Below, one piece after another: positions 8,477-17,098 of a DNA stretch of 64,000 nt. A model generated the notes under the pieces. The model did not search any database and was not told where the DNA came from. It saw only the letters and a list, made by a program, of their open reading frames with translations. The stretch covers positions 1 through 64,000 of the forward strand of contig CAIQCK010000073.1 in the NCBI GenBank assembly GCA_903870275.1, in the 5' to 3' direction. Source of the DNA: an uncultured bacterium (GTDB lineage: Bacteria > Verrucomicrobiota > Verrucomicrobiia > CAIQCK01). Position 1 is the stretch's first letter. Each line of letters begins with the position of its first letter. Made by a program: the position numbers and the translations under genes.

Positions 8477-8577
8477 TCCTCCCAGGGCCGTCCCTTCAAC
8501 CGTGCCCCCTGTCGTGGCCGTCCCCTGGATCCCGAAACCCCGGCGGGTGCGATACGCCGCCGCGCGACCGGCCTCGC

Positions 8578-9930
8578 TCACCGCAACCGGTGCCGTTGCT
8601 CTCCCCTCCGCTTCGCCTGCTCCGTATAGAATCTCACTTTGTTTTCCGGGGACATGTTCGTGGCGGGTGCTTGTTTGCCCTGCGCATCGACCAGGTAACG
8701 GAGGGCATCCAGCGCGTGGTTGTCGCGGTTCAGAGGGATATCCACGCCCGGCTGCCACTGGTAGCTCTCGAACTCGCCGAGGGTGTTGACGCAGCCCGGG
8801 TCGACCACCAGCCGCGCCCGGCCGTCCCCCAGCACCTCCAGCCGGTCCTGGATCTTGTGGATGCCATCAATGATCCTGCCCTTGCCGGCCACCGCGTTCA
8901 TGCCCTTGTTTGTCAGGGCGGCAATCAATCCGACTGCAGCGGCATCCACGGCCACCAACTGGCACTCTGCGGCATCATACCAGTTTTCCGCTTGGGCCAC
9001 AACATCGATCTGCGCGATGCCTGTTTTGTAAAACTCCTGGGCGACGTACCACCGTCCGTCCGCATCCTCGCCGACCAGCAGGAGGGCGCACGGGTTGGTG
9101 TAGCCCTCGTCAATGGCCAGGTACCACTTCTTTATCGTGGCCGGATCCACCTCGCGGACATGCGGTCCACCCTCCTGCGGGTTGAACTTGTCGTAGACGG
9201 CGCCCTCGGCGCTGGCCCAATCACCCAGGAACAGCCGCTGATAACGGACGCCGCTCAGCGTGGCTTTGAGTCTCTCGATGCGCTCGGCGCCTTGGGGGGT
9301 GAGGTTGCCCGCGTCGTCGTACAACTCCGGGTTGTCCCGGTGGGTGGCGTTGAGCAGGGTGAGCTTGCCGGCCGTCGCCCGCTTCCGGATCCAGTGATGC
9401 GCACCGCCCGGGTTGCAGTCGCCGAACACCTGCGGATAGGCGGCCTGGGTGCCGCGGCCCGTGCAGCGCGTGAGCAGCATTTCCCAGTCGTGTTCGGTGA
9501 GCTGTTCGGCTTGGCAGACGTAGATTGCGCCGAACTCGGCGCTCAGCAGTTTGTCCGGATTGTCCAGCCCGGCGCACACCACCTCGCTGCCGCTGGGGAA
9601 GACCCAGCGGGTGGTATAGTCGGCGCTGCCGTACCGCCGCACCGGCAGGTCCGCCAGCAGGCGCTGGAAGGTCCGGCCGCAGGAGGCGTGGAGCGAGTGA
9701 AAGGTCTTGCGGCACATCGCCACCTGCAGGCGCCGGGTGGGATCGCAGCAGAGTATGATGAGCTTGGTGCAGGAGGCGACCGTCTTGCCGCTGTCCGCGC
9801 AGCCGCCAAGGATGACCTCGTGGTCGTGGCAGGACAGCAGCTGCGCCGGTCCGCCGCGGAGTTTGGGCAGGGAAAACCGCCGGCCCGGGGGCGGCGCTCC
9901 GGCGGGCGCCTGGGAAATGTCAAGCGACAT
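8578..9930 (-). CDS. Phage-type terminase large subunit
   Basis: A 450-residue protein resembling terminase large subunits. It has an N-terminal ATPase with a P-loop-like GGCADSGKT (near residues 48-56), an adenine-motif region and a C-terminal RNase H-like nuclease (WYLAIDEGYTNPCALLLV, then VAVDAAAVGL and DNHALDALRYLVD). The IDEG, VDAA and DALRYL acidic residues are plausible metal ligands. In phages it cuts and translocates DNA into procapsids; here no portal, capsid or tail genes follow. The start MSLDIS overlaps the small-subunit gene by 11 bp. Confidence 0.8.
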   Translation of the reverse strand: MSLDISQAPAGAPPPGRRFSLPKLRGGPAQLLSCHDHEVILGGCADSGKTVASCTKLIILCCDPTRRLQVAMCRKTFHSLHASCGRTFQRLLADLPVRRYGSADYTTRWVFPSGSEVVCAGLDNPDKLLSAEFGAIYVCQAEQLTEHDWEMLLTRCTGRGTQAAYPQVFGDCNPGGAHHWIRKRATAGKLTLLNATHRDNPELYDDAGNLTPQGAERIERLKATLSGVRYQRLFLGDWASAEGAVYDKFNPQEGGPHVREVDPATIKKWYLAIDEGYTNPCALLLVGEDADGRWYVAQEFYKTGIAQIDVVAQAENWYDAAECQLVAVDAAAVGLIAALTNKGMNAVAGKGRIIDGIHKIQDRLEVLGDGRARLVVDPGCVNTLGEFESYQWQPGVDIPLNRDNHALDALRYLVDAQGKQAPATNMSPENKVRFYTEQAKRRGEQRHRLR

Positions 9931-10603
9931 GTCGATTCTCCTGGACGGCCGCGAGCGCGAGCGGGCCCGTGGCGGTGTTTGCCGGTGTCGTGGCCGGCGG
10001 GCCCGTGACCTCTTGCGGGTCGACGGGGCAAACCAGCGTAATCGAATTTGCCGCAAGGCCGCGGCGGCCCTCGCGGAGGGAAGCCTCGACGCCGGTCAGC
10101 CAGGCAATGTCTTTAGAGATACCTTGGAGCAATAGCATGAACCTCGCATCGCCCGTCTCCGTCCACTTCGCCCAACACGCGGCGCGGCGGGCGTAAGCGT
10201 CCTGCACCAGTTCGGCGCGGATCTCGTCGCACGGGCGCTGGCTTTCTTCCCGCCACCGTCGCCGGACTGCCGCCTGATCGTCGCGCACCTGCGAGCGGGT
10301 GATGTGGTTTTCGGGCGGCCGGCCTTCGTTAATGAGTCGCGCCATGTCTTCCTGCGCCAGCCTGTCGGTGATCATCAGTTTGTCGATGAGCAGCCGGTCA
10401 TGAAGGACCTGCGCCTTGGATCGTTTGTTCCGGAACTTGGACGTGCCCGGGCGAGGGGCCGCGTCCGCCGGTTCCAGCTCGGTGGTCGGAGGCACCGGCA
10501 CCGTCACGGCTGCGTCGCTGGTGGTTTCGTAGTTCAGGATGCCCCCCGCGCATTGTTGCGGCGCGCGCCCGCCCTCCGGCGGTCGGCCGGACATGGCCGG
10601 CAC
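9920..10603 (-). CDS. Putative terminase small subunit-like protein
   Basis: A 227-residue protein directly upstream of, and overlapping, the large terminase gene. A proline-rich N-terminus of about 50 residues precedes KFRNKRSKAQVLHDRLLIDKL and a helical part, with a DITRSQVRDD-like recognition helix and a basic WREESQRP segment, consistent with the helix-turn-helix fold of terminase small subunits. Sequence recognition is weak, so the call leans on position. The start could be internal, since the first 20 residues are low-complexity. Confidence 0.5.
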   Translation of the reverse strand: MPAMSGRPPEGGRAPQQCAGGILNYETTSDAAVTVPVPPTTELEPADAAPRPGTSKFRNKRSKAQVLHDRLLIDKLMITDRLAQEDMARLINEGRPPENHITRSQVRDDQAAVRRRWREESQRPCDEIRAELVQDAYARRAACWAKWTETGDARFMLLLQGISKDIAWLTGVEASLREGRRGLAANSITLVCPVDPQEVTGPPATTPANTATGPLALAAVQENRHVA

Positions 10604-11043
10604 GCGGCCATGGAGTCGGGTCGGTGCGCGAAGACGGCGGCGGGCGCACCCATCGCCAAGCCCGGAACCTTCCGGGTGACTTCCCTCGCGCTGCGGCTCA
10701 ATTCATCGTTGCAGTTCATGAACATCCATGCCTTTTTTTCAGGCGGCGACCATGATATGATGATGGATCAGAAGTTGCAAGGGACCGCGATTTTTTACGG
10801 GGCGTGTGGAAGGTTTCCGCCACCCGGAGCCGTTTTGAAGGTGGAGCGGCGTCGGCACACGGGAGTGGTGAAGAAAATTTCTGTCTCTATTGAAGAGACC
10901 TTTTCGGGAGGGTCTCGCCGCCTCCGCGCCTCCGCCGGGTTCTCGAAGCCGCGGGCTGCGGGCGTGGCCGCTGCTGCGTTCTCGCGGCGCGGCGGTCCGT
11001 GTTTTCCGGCCGCGAGGAAGACCGCCCGGCGAGGTTCACGTTT
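10604..11043. other. Intergenic stretch, no gene seen
   Basis: About 440 bp between the coiled-coil gene and the terminase pair, all read on the minus strand. No frame on either strand looks protein-like. An AT-rich patch near 10735-10800 could hold the terminase promoter. Confidence 0.35.
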
Positions 11044-12000
11044 TCAGGAAACCGAAGGCGGCGTCTCGCCCGGAAAGAAATCCTCCCAGTCCTGGGCCAG
11101 CAGGGCGGTGGCCTCCCTCCGCAACCGTTCGCTCAGCCGGCTGCGTCCGGCCGCCTCGGCGACACGCGCCTCGGAGAGTTTTTTGACGGCGCGGTGGCGC
11201 GCGGCGCGCTCCTGGCCCTGGCGGATCCGCTGCCGCAGTTCAGCCGTCAGTGTCCGTTGCTGCCCGAAGAAGTCGGCGGCCGCCTGCATCTCGGCCAGGA
11301 TGCGGTGGACGCTCGTGACATTGCAGATCCGCCGGTGGAGGGCGGCCTCGAGGTTTTTCAGGTGCGCGGCCTCTTCGATGGCATCCGCCACCGCCAGGGC
11401 TTCCCGCCGGATGGCTTGCAGCCGGCCCGAGCACTGCGCCTGGGTAGTTTCGTCCCACGCGCGGTCGAGTTCCGCGCCTTCATCCCGGATTTCCTTGGCG
11501 TCCCAGGGACTCAGCTGTTCGGGATGCCGGCGGAGGTACTCCCGCCGCTCCCGCGCGCGTTGCAGAAAAACATCGAGTCCCCTTTCGATGATCCGCACGG
11601 CCAGCTCCTGCGCCTCGTTCTTCGCCTGCTGCAGCCCGTCCGCAAGGGAGCCCCGCGCGGCCTCGGACCAGCCGGAGCCCAGCGCCTCCGACTTGCGGCG
11701 CAGCTGCTGCGCTTCCCGGACCAGGCCCTCCATGGCCCAGAGATCGAACGGCTCGAAATCCCGGTTTGCGCGCAGCTCATCACGAAAAGCCTCCAGCTCG
11801 GCCTTCTCGGCGCCGGCATCCGGTGCCGGCCCGGCGGCGGCGGAGCGAGCCCCGGCATCGCTGGCCCGCGCAGCGGGGTCCGTGTCGGCGTCGTCGCTTG
11901 GCAGCAGGAGCGTGTTCGTTTCGGCCAGGATGATCTGCGCCAGGTCGCTGATGCGCTCCAGGGCGGCGCGGAGTTCTTCTTCCGGTTGGGCGTTGCTCAT
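11044..12000 (-). CDS. Coiled-coil protein of unknown function (terminase neighbour)
   Basis: A 318-residue, highly charged and mostly helical protein that I do not recognise. After a short N-terminus come an Ala/Asp-rich linker (residues 35-65) and long heptad-like helices rich in Arg, Glu, Ala and Gln. A distinctive SPWDAKEIRDEGAELDRAWDE stretch and the C-terminal FFPGETPP are shared with a broken paralogue at 21575-22164, so selection on the family is visible. It precedes the terminase genes on the same strand. A TTTATGACAC box lies about 50 bp upstream. Confidence 0.6.
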   Translation of the reverse strand: MSNAQPEEELRAALERISDLAQIILAETNTLLLPSDDADTDPAARASDAGARSAAAGPAPDAGAEKAELEAFRDELRANRDFEPFDLWAMEGLVREAQQLRRKSEALGSGWSEAARGSLADGLQQAKNEAQELAVRIIERGLDVFLQRARERREYLRRHPEQLSPWDAKEIRDEGAELDRAWDETTQAQCSGRLQAIRREALAVADAIEEAAHLKNLEAALHRRICNVTSVHRILAEMQAAADFFGQQRTLTAELRQRIRQGQERAARHRAVKKLSEARVAEAAGRSRLSERLRREATALLAQDWEDFFPGETPPSVS

Positions 12001-12047
12001 GACACTGGCACTATACGTGGTGTCTCGCCAATGCGTGATTCCTCACT

Positions 12048-12133
12048 GTGTCATAAACCCCGCCGCACGGAGTGAATCCGATGGCGTCCGCGACGGGCCG
12101 ATGCAGCACTTGGTCCGCCATTTTTTATGACAC
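12048..12133. promoter_or_regulatory. Inverted pair of TTTATGACAC boxes
   Basis: GTGTCATAAA at 12048-12057 and its complement TTTATGACAC at 12124-12133 face each other across 66 bp. The left box points toward the coiled-coil gene and the right one marks the 5' boundary of the conserved leader. The same arrangement occurs at 18108-18117 and 18186-18195. Confidence 0.5.
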
Positions 12134-12438
12134 GCAAAGCGATTTGCAAACGCGCGGGTCCGGATGAGATGTCCACCCTGAAAACGCATTCCGACAGATT
12201 GGCCCTGGACAGGCAACAGCGTCGAGCTGTTGTGGCTGGTCGACCCACCGAGGTTTCAAGAGATCCCACGGTGGTCAGAGCCGGGCGAAGTGCGCCCCGG
12301 TTCGATGCGCGGAGGCCGAGGGCCTCCGAAACAAAAACCCTGACGGTTCAACCGCCAGAGTCACGCCGGTGACGAGGGCGGTTTTCGCTTGTGGCCCTCC
12401 TGTGCCGGCGCGTCAATCAAAGAAAGGACGGGCGTGCC
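12127..12438 (+). ncRNA. Conserved structured leader, copy A
   Basis: About 310 nt match 17799-18116 (opposite strand) at roughly 75 percent identity although there is no shared reading frame: the second copy meets a stop after 29 codons. Two hairpins are conserved. One is at 12311-12327 (GGAGGCC/GGCCTCC; GGAAGC/GCTTCC in copy B, where one G-C pair has become A-T). The other is nested at 12350-12383: outer AACCGCC/GGCGGTT, inner GTCAC/GTGAC, followed by Ts like a terminator or attenuator. The copy starts right after TTTT at ATGACACGC. A HEARO/omega-RNA-like identity is conceivable but untested. Confidence 0.5.
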
Positions 12439-12684
12439 GTGACCAGGAAGAACCGAAGCCATCGCCGAAAGAGCGGTGGCCCGAACCACCACCTGTGGAA
12501 CAACCATGGAATGTGGTTCATCCATTGCACCACGTATCCGACGGCGGCCGCCAAAGAGAGCGTTCGCTGTTCGTTGCAGACCCAGGACGTTATCGAAGCG
12601 CGCAAGCACTAGGACGCGTTGCTCCGCCGACTCGTGAACGGCAGGCAGCCGGTCTGTCTGGCGGCGACACTTTTGGCGGCGTGA
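12439..12684 (+). pseudogene. Arm-type DNA-binding domain gene, copy A (internal stop)
   Basis: The frame matches the intact 81-residue protein at 17553-17798 along its length (NHHLWNNHGMWFIHCTTYPT against NHNLWNNNGTWFVHVTVYPT). A TAG replaces codon 58 (12610-12612), after EARKH, and the frame then continues DALLRRLVN to the homologous C-terminus. The start would be GTG. The domain resembles the N-terminal arm-binding domain of tyrosine recombinases. The in-frame stop with preserved flanking similarity indicates recent decay. Confidence 0.65.
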
Positions 12685-12687
12685 CGA

Positions 12688-12968
12688 TGACAATCGCAGG
12701 GCAAACACAAGGCAACACATCCAGGAACCCGTGTCTCGCCCTTGCCGGCAAACAGTCCTTTGTCCGCGCCCATTGCGGAAACGTGCAACGGGCCTCCGCC
12801 ATGGCTGTGGAGGCGTTCGACAGCGGAGACCTGATCCGCTCCGGCTCCTGCAGTGTCTGCGTCGTGCAGATCCACCCCGCAAAGCCAGGCAATGGGCGCT
12901 TCGCGCCAGGCGGCTCCAATGCACTGCTGCCAGAACAACCTTTGAATCATGACAGCGTGGTACGCTAA
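12688..12968 (+). pseudogene. Zinc-knuckle protein gene, copy A (decaying)
   Basis: KQSFVRAHCGNVQRASAMAVEAFDSGDLIRSGSC corresponds to KHSFVCARCGDVKHASAFAMQVLDGGDMIRSDTC of the intact gene at 17095-17514. The first CxxC has lost a cysteine, the second knuckle has lost its glycine, and a 6-nt deletion removes the original start codon just after the conserved CAACACATCC stretch. The C-terminal half of the intact protein has no counterpart here. An upstream in-frame ATG keeps a frame open, but a functional product is doubtful. Confidence 0.6.
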
Positions 12969-12973
12969 AGGAT

Positions 12974-14215
12974 TTACCCAATGTAAAGTAGGAGATCGCC
13001 AGCATCGGCCCATGGTCTGCGGGTTGTCGTCACGGACGCATTGACTCCAGCCAGTGACGACAACTCTTTTTCGCCATCCGCGTGATCCACCAGCGAAAGC
13101 GCCGGGTCTCGCCTGCGGCAGAACCGGCCCTTGTGCCGGTGCAGGAGGTAATCCAGGTCCGATCGGGCCCGGAAGTCGCGGATCCAATAGCTCGCCGCCA
13201 TGAATTCCGCGCCGTGATCGCGGACCCGGCGTTGCACGAAGGCCGGACGGATCGCCCCAGCCTCCATGAAGTGCCGGATAGCCTCCCGTTCGTCGTCGTT
13301 CAGGCCCGCGCCGCGTTTGCGGAAAACCCGCCAGCACATGTTTGAAGCCCAGCCTGTATTCCTGTCCCTCCGTCCGGTTGTCGAATGCGCCGGTGCCTTC
13401 GCCGTGGCCGGGAAATGGCCGGGGGAACCTCATGGGCGGACAGGGCCGTTGGAGGCCCCGTTTGTCCATCCACGGCGCCACCGTTTTCGCAGGCGCAGCC
13501 TGCCAGTCGGCCTCCGTTCGCTTTTGCTCGGCGGCGGCCAGAGCGAGTCCATCCGGAAACACCGCCAGATCATCGCCGAAATGGGCGACGAACTGGGCGT
13601 GATGCTTGCCGGCGCTTTCTTGCGCCTCAAGGAGCAAGCCCGGGCAATAACGACAGACGATGGACGGGCGGCGTTGCAGCATGTTCTGCTGAAATTCCGC
13701 GATTCCCTCCGGCGGCATGTCCTGCCATCGCTTCTGCTCGCCCGGCCAATACCATTCGCCGCGCCACGGCACACGAGGCTGCCGGACACGACGTTGCACG
13801 GCTGAAATGGACACTGCAGGGCGTTCATGCGCACGGTGCAGGGCGGGTGGTTGACCAGGTTGAGGACCCCCGACGTTTCGGCCTCTCTCGCGTGGTCGTG
13901 CCGCGATTCGATACGGAACAGGGCCGCGTGCCGTTCACACCAGCGTCGCAGATCGGCGCGGTCGGCTTCGGAGATTGCCAGCGTGCCGGCCAAAACATCC
14001 CGCGCGCCGAGGCCGGACCAGGGTGTGCATGGCCGGCAGACGAAATCGTCCGTGGTGTCAAAATCCGGCTTGCCACCATGCCCGGCCACATACGCTGCGA
14101 AGAGATGGCGGAACAGATACGAGTGCGTGCCGAGCCAGATCAGCTTGCGTTTGATTTTCCGGCCGTAACAGTAGGGACCACCGAGGAATTTCTTCACGCC
14201 CGAGTCGCACGGCAA
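12974..14215 (-). pseudogene. Frameshifted remnant of an unrecognised protein
   Basis: Protein-like sequence runs along the minus strand in at least three frames: GVKKFLGGPYCYGRKIKRKL and HSYLFRHLFAAYVAGHGGKPDFD (about 14200-13800), then RVPWRGEWYWPGEQKRWQDMPP (about 13790-13330), then DDEREAIRHFMEAGAIRPAF and SYWIRDFRARSDLDYLLHRH (about 13300-13080). The order is collinear, as for one gene of roughly 380 residues broken by two or more frameshifts. I do not recognise the family. The plus-strand frames here look like shadows. Confidence 0.5.
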
Positions 14216-14365
14216 CCCCGCGAACCGCCCGGTGAGGCAACGGCTGGCCGCGTCCGCCAGACGGACGAGGTCCGCATGAGTGGGGGGGGGCTCGGTCGCG
14301 CCGTGATCGCTGGACAGTTCGCGCGCCTTTCCCGCAGCGAAGGTGCGACGGCAGGCAGGATGTCA

Positions 14366-15720
14366 TCTAAGGTTTTTCCCGATACAAAAATAGGGTTGGG
14401 TCTTTCTGGACTCCCATTCGTCCACGGATACACTTGCCTCGAGGGTGGCATTGTTTTGGGTGAGCCACGGATAGGGTGCGAGAGGATTTGCCAACGTCTG
14501 CTGAATCTGTTGTAGCTTGGAAGAAAGTGTCCGACTTGACCCCGTCACAAAAGGACTCGGTGCAACACTTGCCTGACCCAGCGATCTGTCGGGCCACAGC
14601 CAACGTCCCCAGCTATCCGAAGTGTCTGGTGAACAACCCCGCTCACTGCGACTACGCGCTCGGACTGGGCAGCGTCTATTTTTGCCAGCATCCGCAAAAG
14701 CAGGAAATCATCGCCAGGACCGTTGCCGAAACTCAGGCGGAACAGCGAGGAATCAACTTGAACTTGTTGGTGTTTGACAGAGAGCACCGACAGGAATGCC
14801 GTCTGGCCCTGGGTGACACACTCGACACGGGTGCGCTCTTGAGCGTTGGCTTCAAGCCGCTCGGCCTGCGGGCCAGGCCCTTCATTCGCATCCCAACCAC
14901 CCGGGGCCATAGCGCCTACATGACCAGGAATTGTGGCATCCGATGTTTCTCCCAGACACCGCATCCCTTGGAACTGGGGCCTGACCAGGGACCGGGAGGC
15001 TTGTGGGAGATTTCGTCTCTGGCATTGTTTCGTGACGATGTGTTGCGCCAGATTGCCTTCCAGTTGCGCTCCAATCCCTACGCAGTGGAGTTCTACGCCA
15101 CGAAGTTCAGGAAACTGGCGGAAGACGCAATTGGCTTTCCCCAGGCTTTGAGCGGCAAACTGGTCACGTGGGAGGACGGAAGGAACGTCCTTGTTTCCCG
15201 GCTGAAGGGGCACGACACGTTTGTCGTCTGGGTTTTCCAAGTCTGACCGGGACACCGCATGGAGTAAAACCAAACTGCATCCGAAACAAATCAAGAAAAT
15301 GCGCGTCCTGATTGCGGACGAACACCCGGTCGTGCGCTACGGTCTCAAGCAATTGATCAATCAGCAGCCGGACCTGTGCGTTTGCGCGTCAGTCCCCGGC
15401 ATGACCAAGGCGTTGCAGATCATCGAATCCAACGGGGTGGATCTCGTGATTACAGGCGTTTTCCTTAGAAGCGGCAGCGGCATTGATTTCATCAAGCATG
15501 TGAAGATGCAGTTCAAAAAGCTGCCGATTATGGTGCTCTCCATGCAGGACGAGTCCCTCTTTGCCGAACGGGCGTTGCGAGCCGGAGCCTGCGGCTACCT
15601 CATGAAAAGCGAACCGGTCGAGAAGATCCTCGCCTCCATCCGGCGCGCGCTGGACGACAACATCTGCGTGAGCGAGTCGATCCTCAACCAGTTGCTAAAG
15701 CATCAACGCGCCGCGGTTCG
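14366..15720. repeat. Inverted duplicated response-regulator block, copy A
   Basis: Collinear similarity to the reverse complement of 36700-38295: CTAAGGTTTTTCCC..GATACA at 14366, GTGAGC..GCGAGAGGATTT near 14460, the Cys-rich gene, and the receiver domain. Copy A lacks the membrane-protein segment of copy B (about 37796-38189), has about 270 bp more within the Cys-rich gene, and ends inside the receiver gene. Confidence 0.8.
14476..15246 (+). CDS. Cysteine-rich protein of unknown function
   Basis: A 256-residue frame that I do not recognise. Residues 30-80 contain a four-cysteine pattern, CRATANVPSYPKCLV, AHCDYALG and YFCQHPQKQEI, shared with a 74-codon gene at 37508-37732 and therefore real. 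The C-terminus ALSGKLVTWEDGRNVLVSRLKG is also shared with a 48-codon frame at 37349-37495. The middle 100 residues (about 14830-15100) have no counterpart and may be an insertion. It lies just upstream of a truncated response regulator in a block duplicated in inverted orientation. The true start may be downstream of the ATG-like codon used here. Confidence 0.5.
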   Translation: MREDLPTSAESVVAWKKVSDLTPSQKDSVQHLPDPAICRATANVPSYPKCLVNNPAHCDYALGLGSVYFCQHPQKQEIIARTVAETQAEQRGINLNLLVFDREHRQECRLALGDTLDTGALLSVGFKPLGLRARPFIRIPTTRGHSAYMTRNCGIRCFSQTPHPLELGPDQGPGGLWEISSLALFRDDVLRQIAFQLRSNPYAVEFYATKFRKLAEDAIGFPQALSGKLVTWEDGRNVLVSRLKGHDTFVVWVFQV

Positions 15721-15787
15721 TTACACTTCAAAACCCACCTGCCGAGTCCGCTCCTTCTCCACTGCGCCGGCCGCCGGCTGCCGGTAA
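15299..15787 (+). pseudogene. NarL-type response regulator, receiver domain only
   Basis: A receiver domain starting MRVLIADEHPVVRYGL, about 70 percent identical to the full regulator at 36621-37304 over roughly 135 residues. It is cut after VSESILNQLLKHQR; the LuxR helix-turn-helix is missing and the frame reads into the 3' end of the convergent AAA ATPase gene. The residue where the phosphoacceptor aspartate belongs is glycine (VDLVITG, residue 53). One of the paired acidic residues is retained as Asp-Glu. Confidence 0.75.
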
Positions 15788-16809
15788 ATCTCTGCTAGCG
15801 AATAGTCCGCCTGCTCCGGCAGCGTGATGCCTCTCGCAGCCGCGATGCGCTGGGCCTGCTCGGCGCTCAATCGTTTGAACTCGCGAAAGGCCAGCAGCCG
15901 TCCGGGCCGGACCACCGCAGGATCCAGCTTCTCGATCGGCGCGTTGACCGTGCACAGCAGGTGCATTTGAAGAAAGTCACCGAGCAGGCCGTCGGCCACG
16001 TTGAGCAGAATGGAAGCCTGTTTGCGGTTGTCCACATCGCGCTGCATCAAAACGTCTTCCGCGTCCTCCAACACGATGACTTTTTTCGTCTGCGGTGCGC
16101 TGTCGCGGTTCTCGTGGAGCCAAAATCGAACCACATCCGGCTCGGAAAGAAAACGCATGGCGTTCATTGGCAAGAAATAGAATTTGTGCGTCCGGCACAG
16201 CTTACTCATCACGTGACGAATGTAGGAGGTTTTGCCGGTGCCGCAGGCACCGCGCAGAATCGTGGCTCCACCGTTCTGGGTGCGAAGCGCCTTCATCAGG
16301 TTTTGATTGAACTCCACCGCGTCGGCGCCGTAGTGCAGCTCCAGCGTCTTCCCGGACATGACAAAGGACCGCGCCATCTTGATCGGCTCGGCGTTAAGAC
16401 CGTCCGATCCTGCCGTGAGCAGGTAAAAACACGGCACACGTTTCTCTGACGTACGGGGCTTGGAGTATTGGTCCGCCAGACGCTTCAGGGTGTCGTTGGC
16501 CAGTTCAACCGTGGGTGCATACACGATCAGGGTGTCGTGTTGCAGGTGGCAGAACACATCGCCATCCAGACGGAACAGAAGCCGCCGGATGTTTTCGCGC
16601 CGCTTCTCAGGGCTCTCGGGTTTCACATCGATGTCGGAGCGGATCACGGCACCCGCCATGTCGCGATAGAGCTGGTGGCAATCCCACTCACGGCTGATCG
16701 TCCTCCGGTGATACGGCAACTTGTTGAAGTGGTCAAAGACCGGCATCCGAAAGTAGTTCACGCCTTCGGGCACAATGCCCTCAAAAATATTTCCATCGGT
16801 TTCTTCCAT
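15721..16809 (-). CDS. AAA ATPase of the leader-RNA cassette
   Basis: A 362-residue protein. An N-terminal part of about 190 residues without a family match (MEETDGNIFEGI..., RRLLFRLDGDVFCHLQHDTLIVYAPT) precedes an AAA core: Walker A GACGTGKTS near residues 205-213, Walker B-like VIVLEDAEDVL near 257-267 (the Glu is displaced by Asp), a sensor-1 region LLCTVNAPIEKLDPAVVRPGRL and the second-region-of-homology arginine. The layout resembles AAA proteins that remodel other proteins. It is the last of four minus-strand genes after the structured leader. Start chosen at the ATG next to a conserved-looking N-terminus. Confidence 0.75.
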   Translation of the reverse strand: MEETDGNIFEGIVPEGVNYFRMPVFDHFNKLPYHRRTISREWDCHQLYRDMAGAVIRSDIDVKPESPEKRRENIRRLLFRLDGDVFCHLQHDTLIVYAPTVELANDTLKRLADQYSKPRTSEKRVPCFYLLTAGSDGLNAEPIKMARSFVMSGKTLELHYGADAVEFNQNLMKALRTQNGGATILRGACGTGKTSYIRHVMSKLCRTHKFYFLPMNAMRFLSEPDVVRFWLHENRDSAPQTKKVIVLEDAEDVLMQRDVDNRKQASILLNVADGLLGDFLQMHLLCTVNAPIEKLDPAVVRPGRLLAFREFKRLSAEQAQRIAAARGITLPEQADYSLAEIYRQPAAGAVEKERTRQVGFEV

Positions 16810-16828
16810 GTTCGTGATCTCCAGCAGC

Positions 16829-17098
16829 CTAGTGTGGCGCAAGGCGGAGATGGTTCCTAACCTGTCGCGCCGCCTGTCTTCGCTCCTCGGTGGGCTCCGC
16901 GCCCTGCAACAACCGGCGGACAAACTCCGCCTCGCCCGGCAAGGCGATGTCCGCGGCGATCCGCCGCGCCCAAGGTTCCTCGCCGAAATAGTTCCTCAGC
17001 CACGGCAATTGAGGTCCGACCTCCTTTCGCGGCAGCTTGCGGATTTCGGCTTTAAGTTCGTCAACCGTCATATGACGTTTCTGTTGGTTCGCCCTCAT
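16829..17098 (-). CDS. Small protein of the leader-RNA cassette
   Basis: An 89-residue protein starting MRANQQKRHMTVDELKAEIRKL. It is helical and charged, with PWLRNYFGEEPWARRIAAD in the middle, and looks like a small soluble partner. Its ATG overlaps the stop of the zinc-knuckle gene (ATGA), and the ATPase gene begins 19 bp after its stop, so all are likely co-transcribed. A TVDELKAEIRKLPxxE opening is common in small antitoxin-like proteins, but no family is assigned. Confidence 0.6.
   Translation of the reverse strand: MRANQQKRHMTVDELKAEIRKLPRKEVGPQLPWLRNYFGEEPWARRIAADIALPGEAEFVRRLLQGAEPTEERRQAARQVRNHLRLAPH

Noticed and set aside
8578..12000. Intact prophage
   Set aside because: Only terminase genes and a coiled-coil gene are present; no portal, capsid, tail, lysis or integrase genes nearby.
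12127..12372. Leader A as a protein-coding gene (81-codon frame)
   Set aside because: The homologous leader B meets a stop after 29 codons and the conservation follows hairpins rather than codons.
14545..15294. 249-codon minus-strand frame opposite the Cys-rich gene
   Set aside because: The plus-strand cysteine pattern is conserved in the second copy, the minus-strand residues are not.
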